This document shows, piece by piece, positions 37,893 to 46,381 of a stretch of 57,883 bases of DNA. The stretch comes from Nostocoides japonicum T1-X7 (lineage in GTDB: Bacteria; Actinomycetota; Actinomycetes; Actinomycetales; Dermatophilaceae), in the NCBI RefSeq assembly GCF_001046855.1, contig NZ_HF570958.1, positions 1,538,199-1,596,081 on the forward strand. Reading direction: 5' to 3'. The position numbers and the translations under genes are program-made. Each line of letters starts with the position of its first letter. Position 1 is the stretch's first letter. The notes under the pieces were generated by a model. The model saw nothing but the letters and a program-made list of their open reading frames with translations. It had not been told where the DNA came from and did not search any database.

Positions 37893-38168
37893 AGCCCGGC
37901 AGGCTAGCCAGATGACCTCGTGACCCTGTCGCCCGGCCCCGGGACTCCGGATGCCGGGGGCACCGGAGAACCGGTCGACAGGAGGGCGGCGGGGTCGCGG
38001 TCCGGCTTCCGGATCTCGCGTGTGATGCCCGCGACGAGGGCGGGGGCGATGTCGGAGGGCTTGACTAGGCTCGGCCGGGCGGCACCGACACAGGCGTGTG
38101 GGGCGCGGCCCAGGCCCGCAGGAGGGCCGACGTGGAGGCGAGGGCACCGCAGAGCGAAGGAGCGATGG
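37893..38168. promoter_or_regulatory. Divergent birA / accD5 promoter region
   Basis: 276 bp. birA -10 TAGCCT lies eight bases before its ATG. For accD5 a TAGGCT at 38066-38071 is a possible -10, giving a leader of about 90 bases ending in AAGGAG before ATG 38169. Confidence 0.4.
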
Positions 38169-39782
38169 ATGGCGGAGAACGCACGGACCGCAGAGGCCAA
38201 GGCACCCGACCTGCATACGACGGCCGGCAAGCTCGCGGACCTCAAGCGCCGCGTCGCGGAGGTGGCGCACGCCGGGTCCGAGCGCGCGGTCGAGAAGCAG
38301 CACGCGCGGGGCAAGAAGACCGCCCGCGAGCGCCTCGCCCTGCTCCTCGACGAGGGGTCGTTCGTCGAAATGGACAAGTACGCCCGGCACCGGAGCAACC
38401 AGTTCGGCCAGGAGAGGAACCGGCCGTACGGCGACGGCGTCGTCACCGGCTACGGCACCGTCGACGGACGCACCGTCGCCGTCTTCGCGCAGGACTTCAC
38501 GGTGTTCGGAGGCTCGCTCGGGGAGGTCTTCGGGGAGAAGATCGTCAAGGTCATGGACTTCGCGATGAAGATCGGCTGCCCCGTCATCGGACTCAACGAC
38601 TCCGGCGGGGCCCGCATCCAGGAGGGCGTCGTGTCCCTCGGCCTCTACGGCGAGATCTTCCAGCGCAACGTCCACGCCTCGGGCGTCATCCCCCAGATCT
38701 CCCTCATCATGGGCCCCTGCGCGGGCGGCGCCGTCTACTCCCCCGCGATCACCGACTTCACCGTCATGGTCGACCAGACCTCGCACATGTTCATCACCGG
38801 TCCCGACGTCATCAAGACGGTGACCGGCGAGGACGTCGGGATGGAGGAGCTCGGCGGGGCGCACACCCACAACACGCGCTCCGGCAACGCCCACTACCAA
38901 GGGGACGACGAGGAGGACGCCATCGAGTACGTCAAGGCGCTCCTGTCGTACCTGCCGAGCAACAACCTCGAGGACCCCCCGGCATACGAGGTGGAGAACG
39001 ACCTCGCGCCGACCGAGGACGATCTGTTCCTCGACACCTTCATCCCCGACTCCCCGAACGTCCCCTACGACATGCGGACCGTCATCGGGCACGTCGTCGA
39101 CGACGGCGAGTTCCTCGAGGTGCAGGCGCTCTTCGCGCCGAACATGGTCGTCGGCTTCGCCCGCATCGAGGGTCGCTCGATCGGCGTCGTCGCGAACCAG
39201 CCGCTCCAGCTCGCCGGCACCCTCGACATCGACGCCTCGGAGAAGGCCGCCCGCTTCGTCCGGACGTGCGACGCGTTCAACGTCCCCGTCCTCACCTTCG
39301 TCGACGTCCCGGGCTTCCTGCCCGGCACGTCGCAGGAGTGGAACGGCATCATCCGCCGCGGTGCCAAGCTCATCTTCGCGTATGCCGAGGCCACCGTCCC
39401 GAAGGTCACCGTCATCACCCGCAAGGCGTACGGCGGGGCCTACGACGTCATGGGGTCCAAGCACCTCGGCGCGGACATCAACCTCGCCTGGCCCACCGCG
39501 CAGATCGCCGTCATGGGCGCCCAGGGAGCGGTAAACATCCTCTACCGCAAGCGGATCCAGCAGGCCGTCGACGCCGGAGAGGACGTCGACGCAGTCCGCA
39601 AGCAGCTCATCGACGACTACGAGGAGACCCTCGCCAATCCCTACATCGCCGCCGAGCGCGGGTACATCGACACTGTCATCTCCCCGTCCAACACGCGGAT
39701 GAACGTGACGAAGGCGTTCCGGGCGCTGCGCAACAAGCGGGAGACCCTCCCGCCCAAGAAGCACGGGAACATTCCCCTATGA
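38169..39782 (+). CDS. accD5: Acyl-CoA (propionyl-CoA) carboxylase beta subunit
   Basis: 537 residues. Carboxyltransferase subunit of a biotin-dependent acyl-CoA carboxylase, making methylmalonyl-CoA or malonyl-CoA. Visible: [44 protein letters not shown] and [16 protein letters not shown] (oxyanion glycine pairs), [41 protein letters not shown] 38169 is chosen over the frame at 37920 because of AAGGAG just upstream. The epsilon subunit gene follows after 190 bp; birA is divergent. The biotin carboxylase alpha subunit is not in the window. Confidence 0.94.
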   Translation: MAENARTAEAKAPDLHTTAGKLADLKRRVAEVAHAGSERAVEKQHARGKKTARERLALLLDEGSFVEMDKYARHRSNQFGQERNRPYGDGVVTGYGTVDGRTVAVFAQDFTVFGGSLGEVFGEKIVKVMDFAMKIGCPVIGLNDSGGARIQEGVVSLGLYGEIFQRNVHASGVIPQISLIMGPCAGGAVYSPAITDFTVMVDQTSHMFITGPDVIKTVTGEDVGMEELGGAHTHNTRSGNAHYQGDDEEDAIEYVKALLSYLPSNNLEDPPAYEVENDLAPTEDDLFLDTFIPDSPNVPYDMRTVIGHVVDDGEFLEVQALFAPNMVVGFARIEGRSIGVVANQPLQLAGTLDIDASEKAARFVRTCDAFNVPVLTFVDVPGFLPGTSQEWNGIIRRGAKLIFAYAEATVPKVTVITRKAYGGAYDVMGSKHLGADINLAWPTAQIAVMGAQGAVNILYRKRIQQAVDAGEDVDAVRKQLIDDYEETLANPYIAAERGYIDTVISPSNTRMNVTKAFRALRNKRETLPPKKHGNIPL

Positions 39783-39799
39783 CCCGCTCGCAAGCTCGC

Positions 39800-39955
39800 G
39801 GCTCATCGGGGGCCCACCCTCTGACCCGGACACACACTCACGGCCCATCCGGGACCCACCCCCTGACCCGGACACACACTCACGGCCCATCCGGGACCCA
39901 CCCGACGAGCCGGACACACACTCACGGCCCATCCGGGACCCACCCGACGAGCTCG
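39800..39955. repeat. 42-bp tandem repeat between accD5 and accE
   Basis: Three copies of a 42-bp unit (CGGACACACACTCACGGCCC at 39827, 39869 and 39911) with a degenerate first copy. Each unit has 6-bp CCCGGA/TCCGGG arms that can pair. It is transcribed between two genes of one complex. Confidence 0.88.
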
Positions 39956-39975
39956 CACCCGAGGAAGAGGGTCAT

Positions 39976-40197
39976 GTGATGACCCAGGAGAGGCCGCCCC
40001 TCGTCGTCATCGACGGATCGGCGACCGACGAGGAGGTCGCCGCACTTCTGGCCGTCCTCGCGGCCTCCTCGGGTTCGGCGGCCGACACCAGTCACGCTCC
40101 GGCGCGGCATACGAGCTGGGCCTCTCGAGAACGTGGCGCCGGCGCTCCCCGTCGGCCCGGCCCGACCGCCTGGCGGTCCTCCGCGCTGCCGTCCTGA
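39976..40197 (+). CDS. accE: Acyl-CoA carboxylase epsilon subunit
   Basis: 73 residues. Small, actinobacteria-specific subunit that binds and stimulates the AccA-AccD carboxylase. The family pattern is clear: PPLVVIDGSATDEEVAALL at the start, a low-complexity middle, and a C-terminal WASRERG...PTAWRSSALP. Start is GTG 39976 or ATG 39979, with GAGGAAGAGGG upstream. Position after accD5 is the usual one. Confidence 0.88.
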   Translation: MMTQERPPLVVIDGSATDEEVAALLAVLAASSGSAADTSHAPARHTSWASRERGAGAPRRPGPTAWRSSALPS

Positions 40198-41040
40198 CCC
40201 TGTCCCCTCGCGGTCGAGGTATTCCCCGCCCTCCGCACAGTCACCAGATACCTCCGCCCCCAGGCCCCGACGAGTCGAGGTACCTCAAGACGCCGACATG
40301 GTCACCAGATACCTCCACCCCCAGGCCTCCCCACGAATCGAGGTATCTCAAGACGCCGGCATGGTCACCACATACCTCCACTCCCAGGCCTCCCGGTGGT
40401 CGAGGTAGCTGGTGACCTTGGCAACGCCCCCGCATACCTCGACCCCCGCGCTACCCCCACGAGTCGAAGTACCTCAAGACGCCGGCGCGGGTCACCAGAT
40501 GCCTCCACTCCCAGGCCTCCCGGTGGTCGAGGTAGCTGGTGACCTTGGCAACGCCCCCGCATACCTCGACCCCCGCGCTACCCCCACGAGTCGAAGTATC
40601 TCAAGACGCCGGCATGGTCACCAGATACCTCCACCCCCAGGCCTCCCCCACAAATCGAGGTATCTCAAGACGCCGGCGTGGTCACCACATACCTCCACTC
40701 CCAGGCCTCCCCCGACGAGTCGAGGTAACCCGAGAACCGCCTATTGCGGTCGAGAGGGAGCCTCCACTCCCACCTGTTGCCCTCCGCACACGACTGCTTG
40801 CACAGGCCGACCGTTGAGGAGAACCCCTCCCCTGCCGCACAGGATCGCCCGGGCCGACCTGCTCGTCCACTTCCTGCCCTGGTCGCCCTCACTGTCGCGG
40901 TGACCTTGGCAACGTCACCGCATACCTCGACCACACCCCGACCTCGCGAGTCGAAGTATCTCGGGACCTTCGCCCAGTCACCAGATACCTCCACCCCCGC
41001 GCCACCGCCACGAGTCGAGGTAACACCTGACGTCGGCAGG
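40198..41040. repeat. Hairpin repeat array, about 11 units of 61-65 bp
   Basis: GTCGAGGTA-type starts at about 40214, 40275, 40337, 40399, 40463, 40527, 40592, 40657, 40719, then 40946 and 41015. Two alternating unit types. Type 1: GAGGTATCT ... AGATACCTC arms with CAAGACGCCGGCATGGTCACC between. Type 2: TCGAGGTA ... TACCTCGA arms with GCTGGTGACCTTGGCAACG between. Both arms, not only one repeat, are conserved and there are no unique spacers. Frames through it are low-complexity and not genes. Nothing else was seen in this 840-bp stretch. Confidence 0.92.
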
Positions 41041-41082
41041 GTCGCGCCCGATGCACCGACGGGGCAGGTCGCCAGAAACGGC

Positions 41083-41111
41083 TTGCCCCCAGGCGGCCGT
41101 CGACATAGCGT
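41083..41111 (+). promoter_or_regulatory. Promoter upstream of the 12-codon ORF
   Basis: -35 TTGCCC at 41083-41088, 17-base spacer, -10 TAGCGT at 41106-41111. Transcription would start about ten bases before the extended Shine-Dalgarno. Confidence 0.55.
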
Positions 41112-41121
41112 CGAGGCACAC

Positions 41122-41137
41122 GGAAAGGAGGTGGTCC
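41122..41137 (+). promoter_or_regulatory. Extended Shine-Dalgarno, near-full complement of the 16S rRNA 3' tail
   Basis: GGAAAGGAGGTGGTCC matches AGAAAGGAGGTGATCC, the complement of the standard bacterial 16S 3' end, at 14 of 16 positions, one difference being a G-U wobble. Far longer than normal ribosome binding sites in this window. Confidence 0.7.
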
Positions 41138-41142
41138 AAGAA

Positions 41143-41181
41143 GTGATTTCCCATTGGACGCGTGAGGTGACTGGGCGCTAG
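41143..41181 (+). CDS. 12-codon ORF (possible leader or signal peptide gene)
   Basis: GTG start, peptide MISHWTREVTGR, TAG stop. It has its own promoter (41083-41111) and an extended Shine-Dalgarno 6 bases upstream of the start, then GCGCTAGCGC and a GCGCTC/GAGCGC hairpin right after the stop. No + strand gene follows (the next gene is on the other strand), so it does not look like an attenuator for a downstream gene. Could encode a peptide, or the RNA itself could be the product. Function unknown. Confidence 0.5.
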   Translation: MISHWTREVTGR

Positions 41182-41345
41182 CGCGCTCGATGCGCGAGAG
41201 CGCAATCCACACCAGCTCACCGCAGCCCGCGGACCGCGGCGGTCGTCCCCGTCGCGCGGCACCACCTCCTCACCGAGGGTCGGCCAGGTCCGCGGGCTGT
41301 TCCTCTTCCGAGGCGAGGCGCCCAGGGCCGCGACCGGCCGCCGCA

Positions 41346-42254
41346 TCAGGCGAGGCGAGCCAGCTCGTCCTCGGTCAGCTCGAGCGCGAAGGACTCCACG
41401 AGGTCGGGCACCTGCTCCGGAGTGCGGGCACTCGCGATCGGCCCAGCGACGGTGGGCTGCTGTCGGAGCCAGGCGAGCGCGACGGCGGCGACGCTCACCC
41501 CGTGCGCGGCGGCGATCTCGTCGAGAGTCTCCAGGAGGGTTACGTTCCGCGGATCCCCGAGCAGCGCCTCGCCACGGGACGCCCGCTGGGAGTCGACGGT
41601 CCGGCCGGGACGGTACTTGCCCGTGAGGAAACCCGAGGCGAGCGCGTAGTAGGGCAGCTCGACGATCCCGAGGTCGGCCAGCGTGGGCGCGAGCGACGTC
41701 GCGAAGTCCCGCTCGACGAGGTTGAAGTGGTCCTGGGCGACGGTGACGGGGGTGAGTCCCGCGTCGCGGGCGATGTCGACGGCGGAGCGCAGCCGCTCGG
41801 CGGTGAAGTTCGACGCGCCGACCTCGCGAACCTTGCCGGCGCGCACGAGCTCGTCGAAGACCGCGACGACCTCCTCCTGCGGCACCCCGGGATCGTCGCG
41901 GTGGGCGTAGTAGAGGTCGATGTGGTCGGTCCGGAGGCGGCGCAGCGAGTCCTCGACGGCGGCACGGACGTTGTCCGGGGACAGCCCAGGCCGGGTCGGG
42001 AGGGAGAAGACCTTCGTCGCGATGACGACCCGGTCGCGAACGCCGGGTCGGGCCGTCAGCCACTCGCCGATGAGCGTCTCGGACTCCCCGCCCTTGTTGC
42101 CCGGCACCCGGTGCATGTAGGAGTCGGCCGTGTCGATGGACCTCCCGCCGGCATCGACGAATGCGTCGAGCACGGCGAACGTCGCGGCACGGTCCGCGGT
42201 CCAGCCGAAGGGGTTGCCGCCGAGGACGAGGGGTCCGAAGTCGAGATGAGTCAC
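41346..42254 (-). CDS. Aldo/keto reductase
   Basis: 302 residues, (beta/alpha)8 NADPH-dependent oxidoreductase. Catalytic tetrad visible: Asp in SIDTADSYMH (with Tyr in DSY), Lys in IATKVFSLP, His in DLYYAHRDDP. Also REVGASNFTAERL and QDHFNLVERD, and the C-terminal cofactor-binding PTVAGPIASARTPEQV. Closest to the YajO/YdjG-type AKRs by pattern. GTG 42254. Stands alone, 3' end facing the repeat array, 5' end divergent from the DUF885 gene. Substrate unknown. Confidence 0.92.
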   Translation of the reverse strand: MTHLDFGPLVLGGNPFGWTADRAATFAVLDAFVDAGGRSIDTADSYMHRVPGNKGGESETLIGEWLTARPGVRDRVVIATKVFSLPTRPGLSPDNVRAAVEDSLRRLRTDHIDLYYAHRDDPGVPQEEVVAVFDELVRAGKVREVGASNFTAERLRSAVDIARDAGLTPVTVAQDHFNLVERDFATSLAPTLADLGIVELPYYALASGFLTGKYRPGRTVDSQRASRGEALLGDPRNVTLLETLDEIAAAHGVSVAAVALAWLRQQPTVAGPIASARTPEQVPDLVESFALELTEDELARLA

Positions 42255-42344
42255 GTATGCCGCAACCCACCCGCCCCGCCGAACCTTCCATCCGTCTCAC
42301 GACGTGAGCCTCGGCCGGGCGACCGTGGGTGCGTCCCCCAGGCA

Positions 42345-42394
42345 CTCGTGGGTGACCTGACCCACCCTGCAGCCTGGGTCAGGTCACCCACGAG
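42345..42394. repeat. Perfect 20-bp inverted repeat in a divergent gap
   Basis: Arms 42345-42364 (CTCGTGGGTGACCTGACCCA) and 42375-42394, exact complements, 10-base loop. Each arm is itself a partial dyad (GTGGGT/ACCCAC). It lies between two gene starts, so terminator function is less likely; it could be an operator or cruciform. Confidence 0.85.
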
Positions 42395-42487
42395 CGCGCC
42401 GCGCGCCCGGCCGGGCCGGAGCCGGCCTCGGTCCGATGGCGCGCCAGTCCGGTGGAGAAGGTGGTGGGGCCTGTCGGAGCGCCGGGA

Positions 42488-42493
42488 TAGGTT
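42488..42493 (+). promoter_or_regulatory. -10 box TAGGTT, leaderless DUF885 mRNA
   Basis: Six bases before GTG 42500; no Shine-Dalgarno. Confidence 0.55.
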
Positions 42494-42499
42494 CGACAG

Positions 42500-44206
42500 G
42501 TGACCGACAACCCCACCAGCCCCGCCCCGATCCGACCGGTGACCGCCGTCGACCGCCTCGCCGACGAGTACTTCGACGCGGTCGTCGAGGCGAGCCCGAT
42601 GACGGCCACCTATCTCGGCGTGCCCGGCCGCGACGACGAGCTCGACGACCTCTCGCTCGAGGCGCTCGAGGAGCAGTCGCAGCTGCGCCGCCGGACCCTC
42701 GCGGCCCTCGACGGACTGAAGCCCGTCGACGACGTCGACCGCGTGACGATGAGCGTCCTGCGCGAGCGCCTCGGCCTCGCGGAGGAGACGTATGCCGCGG
42801 GCTACGACGAGATGGACCTCAACGTCCTCGCCTCGCCCCTCCAGGGCATCCGCGACACGTTCGACCTCATGCCGACCGCGACCGACGACGACTGGGCGAC
42901 CATCGCTCGCCGGATGACGCAGGTGCCGCGAGCCCTCGACCAGTACCTCGACGTCCTCGCCCACGGCGCCGCCCGTGGCCTCGTCGCGCCGCGGCGACAG
43001 GTCGAGGAGTGCATCACCCAGTGTGCCGAGCTGACCGCCGACGACGGGTACTTCGCGCGCCTCGTCGCCGGGGCGACGGCCGGGGACGCCGATCTGTCGC
43101 AAGCCGTACGCGATGAGCTCGAGTCAGGGGTCCGGGAGGCGGCGGACGCGTATGCCGCGGCAGGCGAGCGGCTCGCGCGTGACCTCCTCGACAAGGCGCC
43201 CGAGTCCGACGCCGCGGGCCGCGAGCGCTACCTGCTCATGTCGCGCTCCTTCCTCGGCACGACGGTCGACCTCGACGAGACGTATGCCTGGGGCCAGGAG
43301 GAGCTGGCCCGCATCACGGCCGAGATGGAGGAGGTCGCGGGGCGCATCCGGCCCGGCGCCACGGTCCGCGAGGCCATCGCGGCGCTCGACGTCGACCCCG
43401 CATACCAGCTCCACGGCACCGACGAGCTCAAGGCGTGGATGCAGGGCAAGGCCGACGGGGCGATCGCGGCGCTGTCAGGGACGCACTTCGACATCCCTGA
43501 GCCGGTCCGCACCATCGAATGCCTCATCGCCCCGACGCAGACGGGCGGCATCTACTACACGGGGCCGAGCGACGACTTCTCCCGGCCGGGGCGCATGTGG
43601 TGGTCGGTGCCCAAGGGCGTCACGGAGTTCGGGACGTGGCGCGAGCTGACGACCGTCTACCACGAGGGGGTGCCGGGACATCACCTCCAGGTCGCCCAGA
43701 CCGTCTTCCGCCGCGAGCTGCTCAACAAGTACCGCCGGATGATGGTGTGGTGCTCCGGCCACGGCGAGGGATGGGCGCTCTATGCCGAGCGGCTCATGGC
43801 CGAGCTCGGGTACATGGACGACCCCGGTGACCGGATGGGACTCCTCGACGGCCAGTCGCTGCGCGCGGCCCGGGTCGTCCTCGACATCGGCATCCACTGC
43901 GGGCTCGAGGCACCGGCCGAGGTCGGCGGCGGAGCCTGGGACTACGACAAGGCGTGGACCTTCCTCACGGCGCACTCGAACATGGACGAGGCGTTCCTGC
44001 GGTTCGAGCTGAACCGGTACCTCGGCTGGCCCGGTCAGGCTCCCTCGTACAAGATCGGCGAGCGGATCTGGCGGCAGCTGCGCGCGGAGGTCGCGGCGCG
44101 CGAGGGCGACGCGTTCGACGTCAAGGCGTTCCACCGGCGGGCGCTCGACCTCGGGAGCACCGGCCTCGACACCCTCCGAGAGGCGGTGCTCGGCATGAGC
44201 GGATGA
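42500..44206 (+). CDS. DUF885 family metallopeptidase-like protein
   Basis: 568 residues, typical length for DUF885. The zinc-type motif YHEGVPGHHLQVAQ (HExxxxH style, about residues 388-401) is present, with CSGHGEGWALYAERLM downstream giving the further Glu ligand region. N-terminal half is helical (VDRLADEYFDAVVEASPMTATYLG). No signal peptide, so cytosolic. Members are thought to be carboxypeptidases or dipeptidases, but few have been tested. GTG 42500 from the -10 box. Confidence 0.88.
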   Translation: MTDNPTSPAPIRPVTAVDRLADEYFDAVVEASPMTATYLGVPGRDDELDDLSLEALEEQSQLRRRTLAALDGLKPVDDVDRVTMSVLRERLGLAEETYAAGYDEMDLNVLASPLQGIRDTFDLMPTATDDDWATIARRMTQVPRALDQYLDVLAHGAARGLVAPRRQVEECITQCAELTADDGYFARLVAGATAGDADLSQAVRDELESGVREAADAYAAAGERLARDLLDKAPESDAAGRERYLLMSRSFLGTTVDLDETYAWGQEELARITAEMEEVAGRIRPGATVREAIAALDVDPAYQLHGTDELKAWMQGKADGAIAALSGTHFDIPEPVRTIECLIAPTQTGGIYYTGPSDDFSRPGRMWWSVPKGVTEFGTWRELTTVYHEGVPGHHLQVAQTVFRRELLNKYRRMMVWCSGHGEGWALYAERLMAELGYMDDPGDRMGLLDGQSLRAARVVLDIGIHCGLEAPAEVGGGAWDYDKAWTFLTAHSNMDEAFLRFELNRYLGWPGQAPSYKIGERIWRQLRAEVAAREGDAFDVKAFHRRALDLGSTGLDTLREAVLGMSG

Positions 44207-44224
44207 GCCGACATCTCGACGCCC

Positions 44225-44350
44225 GGGACTCGCGGGCACGATCGCGCGGGCACGATCGCGCGGGCATGCACTCGGGCACGAACTCGGGGGCACGCACGCG
44301 CGGGCATGAACTCGGGCCACGAACTCGGGCCACGAACTCGGGGGGCTCGA
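44225..44350. repeat. Short imperfect tandem repeats (CGCGGGCACGATCG-type)
   Basis: About eight 14-16-bp units built on GGGCACGA/ACTCGGGC between the DUF885 and antiporter genes, both on the + strand. Confidence 0.75.
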
Positions 44351-44388
44351 AATCGGCGCAGGAGCCGAGGCGCGGCGACAATGGGCCG

Positions 44389-46284
44389 GTGCAGTTCGCC
44401 TTCACCCTCGTCGTCATCGCCGGGACCGTCATCGTCGTCTCCCGTCTCGCGAGTGGCCGAGGGTTCCCCGTGCCGCTCGCGATGCTGGCCGTCGGGGTCG
44501 TCGGCTCGCTGCTGCCCTTCGTCCCCGACCTCGACCTGTCGCCCGAGGTCGTCCTCTTCGGGCTGCTCCCGCCGCTGCTCTACGCCGCCGCGATCCAGAC
44601 CTCGCTCATCGACATCGAGGAGAACCGGGTCACGATCATCGGCCTGTCCGTCGGCCTCGTGCTCTTCACCGCCGCAGGGGTCGGCGCGCTGGTCCACGTG
44701 CTCCTCGGCATACCGTTCGCGCTCGCCTTCGCCCTCGGCGCTGTCGTCGCACCACCGGACGCCGTGGCCGCGACCGCGGTCGCCCGGCGCATCGGCCTGC
44801 CACGGCGGATCACGACGATCCTCGAGGGCGAGTCGCTCCTCAACGACGCGACGGCACTCGTCTCGCTGCGGACCGCACTCGCCGTCGCGGGACTCGCGAC
44901 GGGCCACCACGGTGAGCACGTCGTCCGGCACGTGACGGCCAACTCGGTGACGCTCGCCTTTCTCTGGGCCGTCGTCGGCGGCGTGGGGATCGGCGTCGTC
45001 GTCTTCCTCCTCGTCGGGTGGGTCCGACGACAGCTCACCGAGACGGTCGCGGACACCGCGCTGTCCTTCGTCGTGCCGTTCCTCGCCTACCTACCCGCCG
45101 AGTACGTCGGTGCGTCGGGGGTCCTCGCCGTCGTCACGGCCGGGCTCTTCCTCGCGCACAAGTCCCCGATCCTGCAGAGCGCCGCCTCCCGGATGTCCGA
45201 GCGGATCAACTGGGCGAGCATCACCTTCCTCCTCGAGAACGCCGTCTTCCTCCTCATCGGCCTGCAGATCTCGCACATCGTCATGGACGTCGAGGACAGC
45301 TCGGTGTCCCTCCCGTATGCCCTCCTCGTCTCGCTGCTCGTCCTCCTCGCCTGTCTCGTGCTCCGGCCGCTGTGGTGCTTCCCGTTCCGCTTCCTCGCCG
45401 ACCGGATCGCGCACCGGCGGACACCTCCACGACACATCGCCGTCGTGTCGTGGGCCGGTATGCGGGGAGTCGTCACCCTGGCGGCCGCGCTCACGATCCC
45501 GACGTATGCCGACGACCGCTCGGTCCTCGTCCTCGTCGCGCTCGTCGTCACGGTGGGGACCCTCGTCCTCGGGACGTTCACGCTGCCGATGCTCGCCCGG
45601 GCGCTCGACGTGAGAGGCCCCGATCCCCGGGAGGACGCGCTCCAGGAGGCGACCGTCGTCCAGGCGGCGACGAGCGCCGGCCTCCGGGCCCTCGAGAAGG
45701 ATCCCGACTCCGAGCAGCACGCCCTGGAGATCATCCGACGGCAGGCCGACATGCGGGTCAACCGGGTGTGGGAGCGGCTCGGGACGCTGCGCGGCGACGA
45801 CGGCGCCTCCGAGACGCCGAGCGAGACGTACCGCCGGATGCGGCTCGCCATGCTCGACGCCGAGCGGGCCAAGGTGTTGCGGATCCGCGACGCCGGGTCC
45901 GTCGACCACGAGGTCCTCCAGTCCGTCATGAACCAGCTCGACGCCGAGGAAGCGGCCCTCCAGTGGGGCGTGACCCGTCAGGCCCGGCTCCGCGACGCCG
46001 TCCTCAGGGCCCCCGACCGGGTCGCCGCCTCGTGCGAGCACCTCGCAGCGGCCCCCGACAGCACGGTTCCGAGGACTCCCGAGGGGTGCGAGGAGTGTCT
46101 CCGCCTCGGCTGGGACTGGGTCCATCTGCGCCTGTGCCTCACGTGCGGACACGTCGGCTGCTGCGACTCCTCACGCGGCAAGCACGCGGACGCCCACTAC
46201 GCCGAGACGGGCCACCCCGTCATGCAGAGCCTCGAGCCGGGCGAGGCCTGGCGCTGGTGCTACGTCGACTCCGTCCTCGGCTGA
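44389..46284 (+). CDS. Na+/H+ antiporter (CPA1) with C-terminal UBP-type zinc finger
   Basis: 631 residues. Residues 1-405 are a CPA1 antiporter with about 12 helices: LEGESLLNDATALVS with the Asn-Asp ion site, AVVAPPDAVAATAVARR, SWAGMRGVVTLAAALTIP. Residues 410-545 are a cytosolic helical linker. The last 80 residues carry a complete UBP zinc finger: CEH, CEEC, CLTCGHVGCCDSS, GKHADAHYAETGHPV and a terminal WRWCYVD. UBP fingers bind ubiquitin tails in eukaryotes; the bacterial role is unknown. GTG 44389 has GACAAT six bases upstream, probably leaderless. Confidence 0.9.
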   Translation: MQFAFTLVVIAGTVIVVSRLASGRGFPVPLAMLAVGVVGSLLPFVPDLDLSPEVVLFGLLPPLLYAAAIQTSLIDIEENRVTIIGLSVGLVLFTAAGVGALVHVLLGIPFALAFALGAVVAPPDAVAATAVARRIGLPRRITTILEGESLLNDATALVSLRTALAVAGLATGHHGEHVVRHVTANSVTLAFLWAVVGGVGIGVVVFLLVGWVRRQLTETVADTALSFVVPFLAYLPAEYVGASGVLAVVTAGLFLAHKSPILQSAASRMSERINWASITFLLENAVFLLIGLQISHIVMDVEDSSVSLPYALLVSLLVLLACLVLRPLWCFPFRFLADRIAHRRTPPRHIAVVSWAGMRGVVTLAAALTIPTYADDRSVLVLVALVVTVGTLVLGTFTLPMLARALDVRGPDPREDALQEATVVQAATSAGLRALEKDPDSEQHALEIIRRQADMRVNRVWERLGTLRGDDGASETPSETYRRMRLAMLDAERAKVLRIRDAGSVDHEVLQSVMNQLDAEEAALQWGVTRQARLRDAVLRAPDRVAASCEHLAAAPDSTVPRTPEGCEECLRLGWDWVHLRLCLTCGHVGCCDSSRGKHADAHYAETGHPVMQSLEPGEAWRWCYVDSVLG

Positions 46285-46368
46285 CGACAGTCGGGTTGAC
46301 GATCGTTCGGTCCCGAACTGGCGTTGAGGCGCCGATTGGCCGATGACCGCCAGGATCGACCAGTCGAA

Positions 46369-46374
46369 TAGGGT
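46369..46374 (+). promoter_or_regulatory. -10 box TAGGGT, leaderless maf mRNA
   Basis: Seven bases before GTG 46382; favours this start over ATG 46343. Confidence 0.5.
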
Positions 46375-46381
46375 CGCCGGC

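Noticed and set aside
37920..38168. Upstream extension of accD5 to 37920
   Set aside because: Codes low-complexity Pro/Gly/Arg and lacks a start signal; AAGGAG before ATG 38169 is decisive.
40241..40994. Small ORFs (MRGRCQGHQLP-type) in the hairpin array
   Set aside because: They simply translate the repeat units; no start signals, no conservation expected.
40198..41040. CRISPR array
   Set aside because: Spacing of 61-65 bp is suggestive, but the parts between repeats are also repeated and each unit is an inverted repeat; no cas genes.
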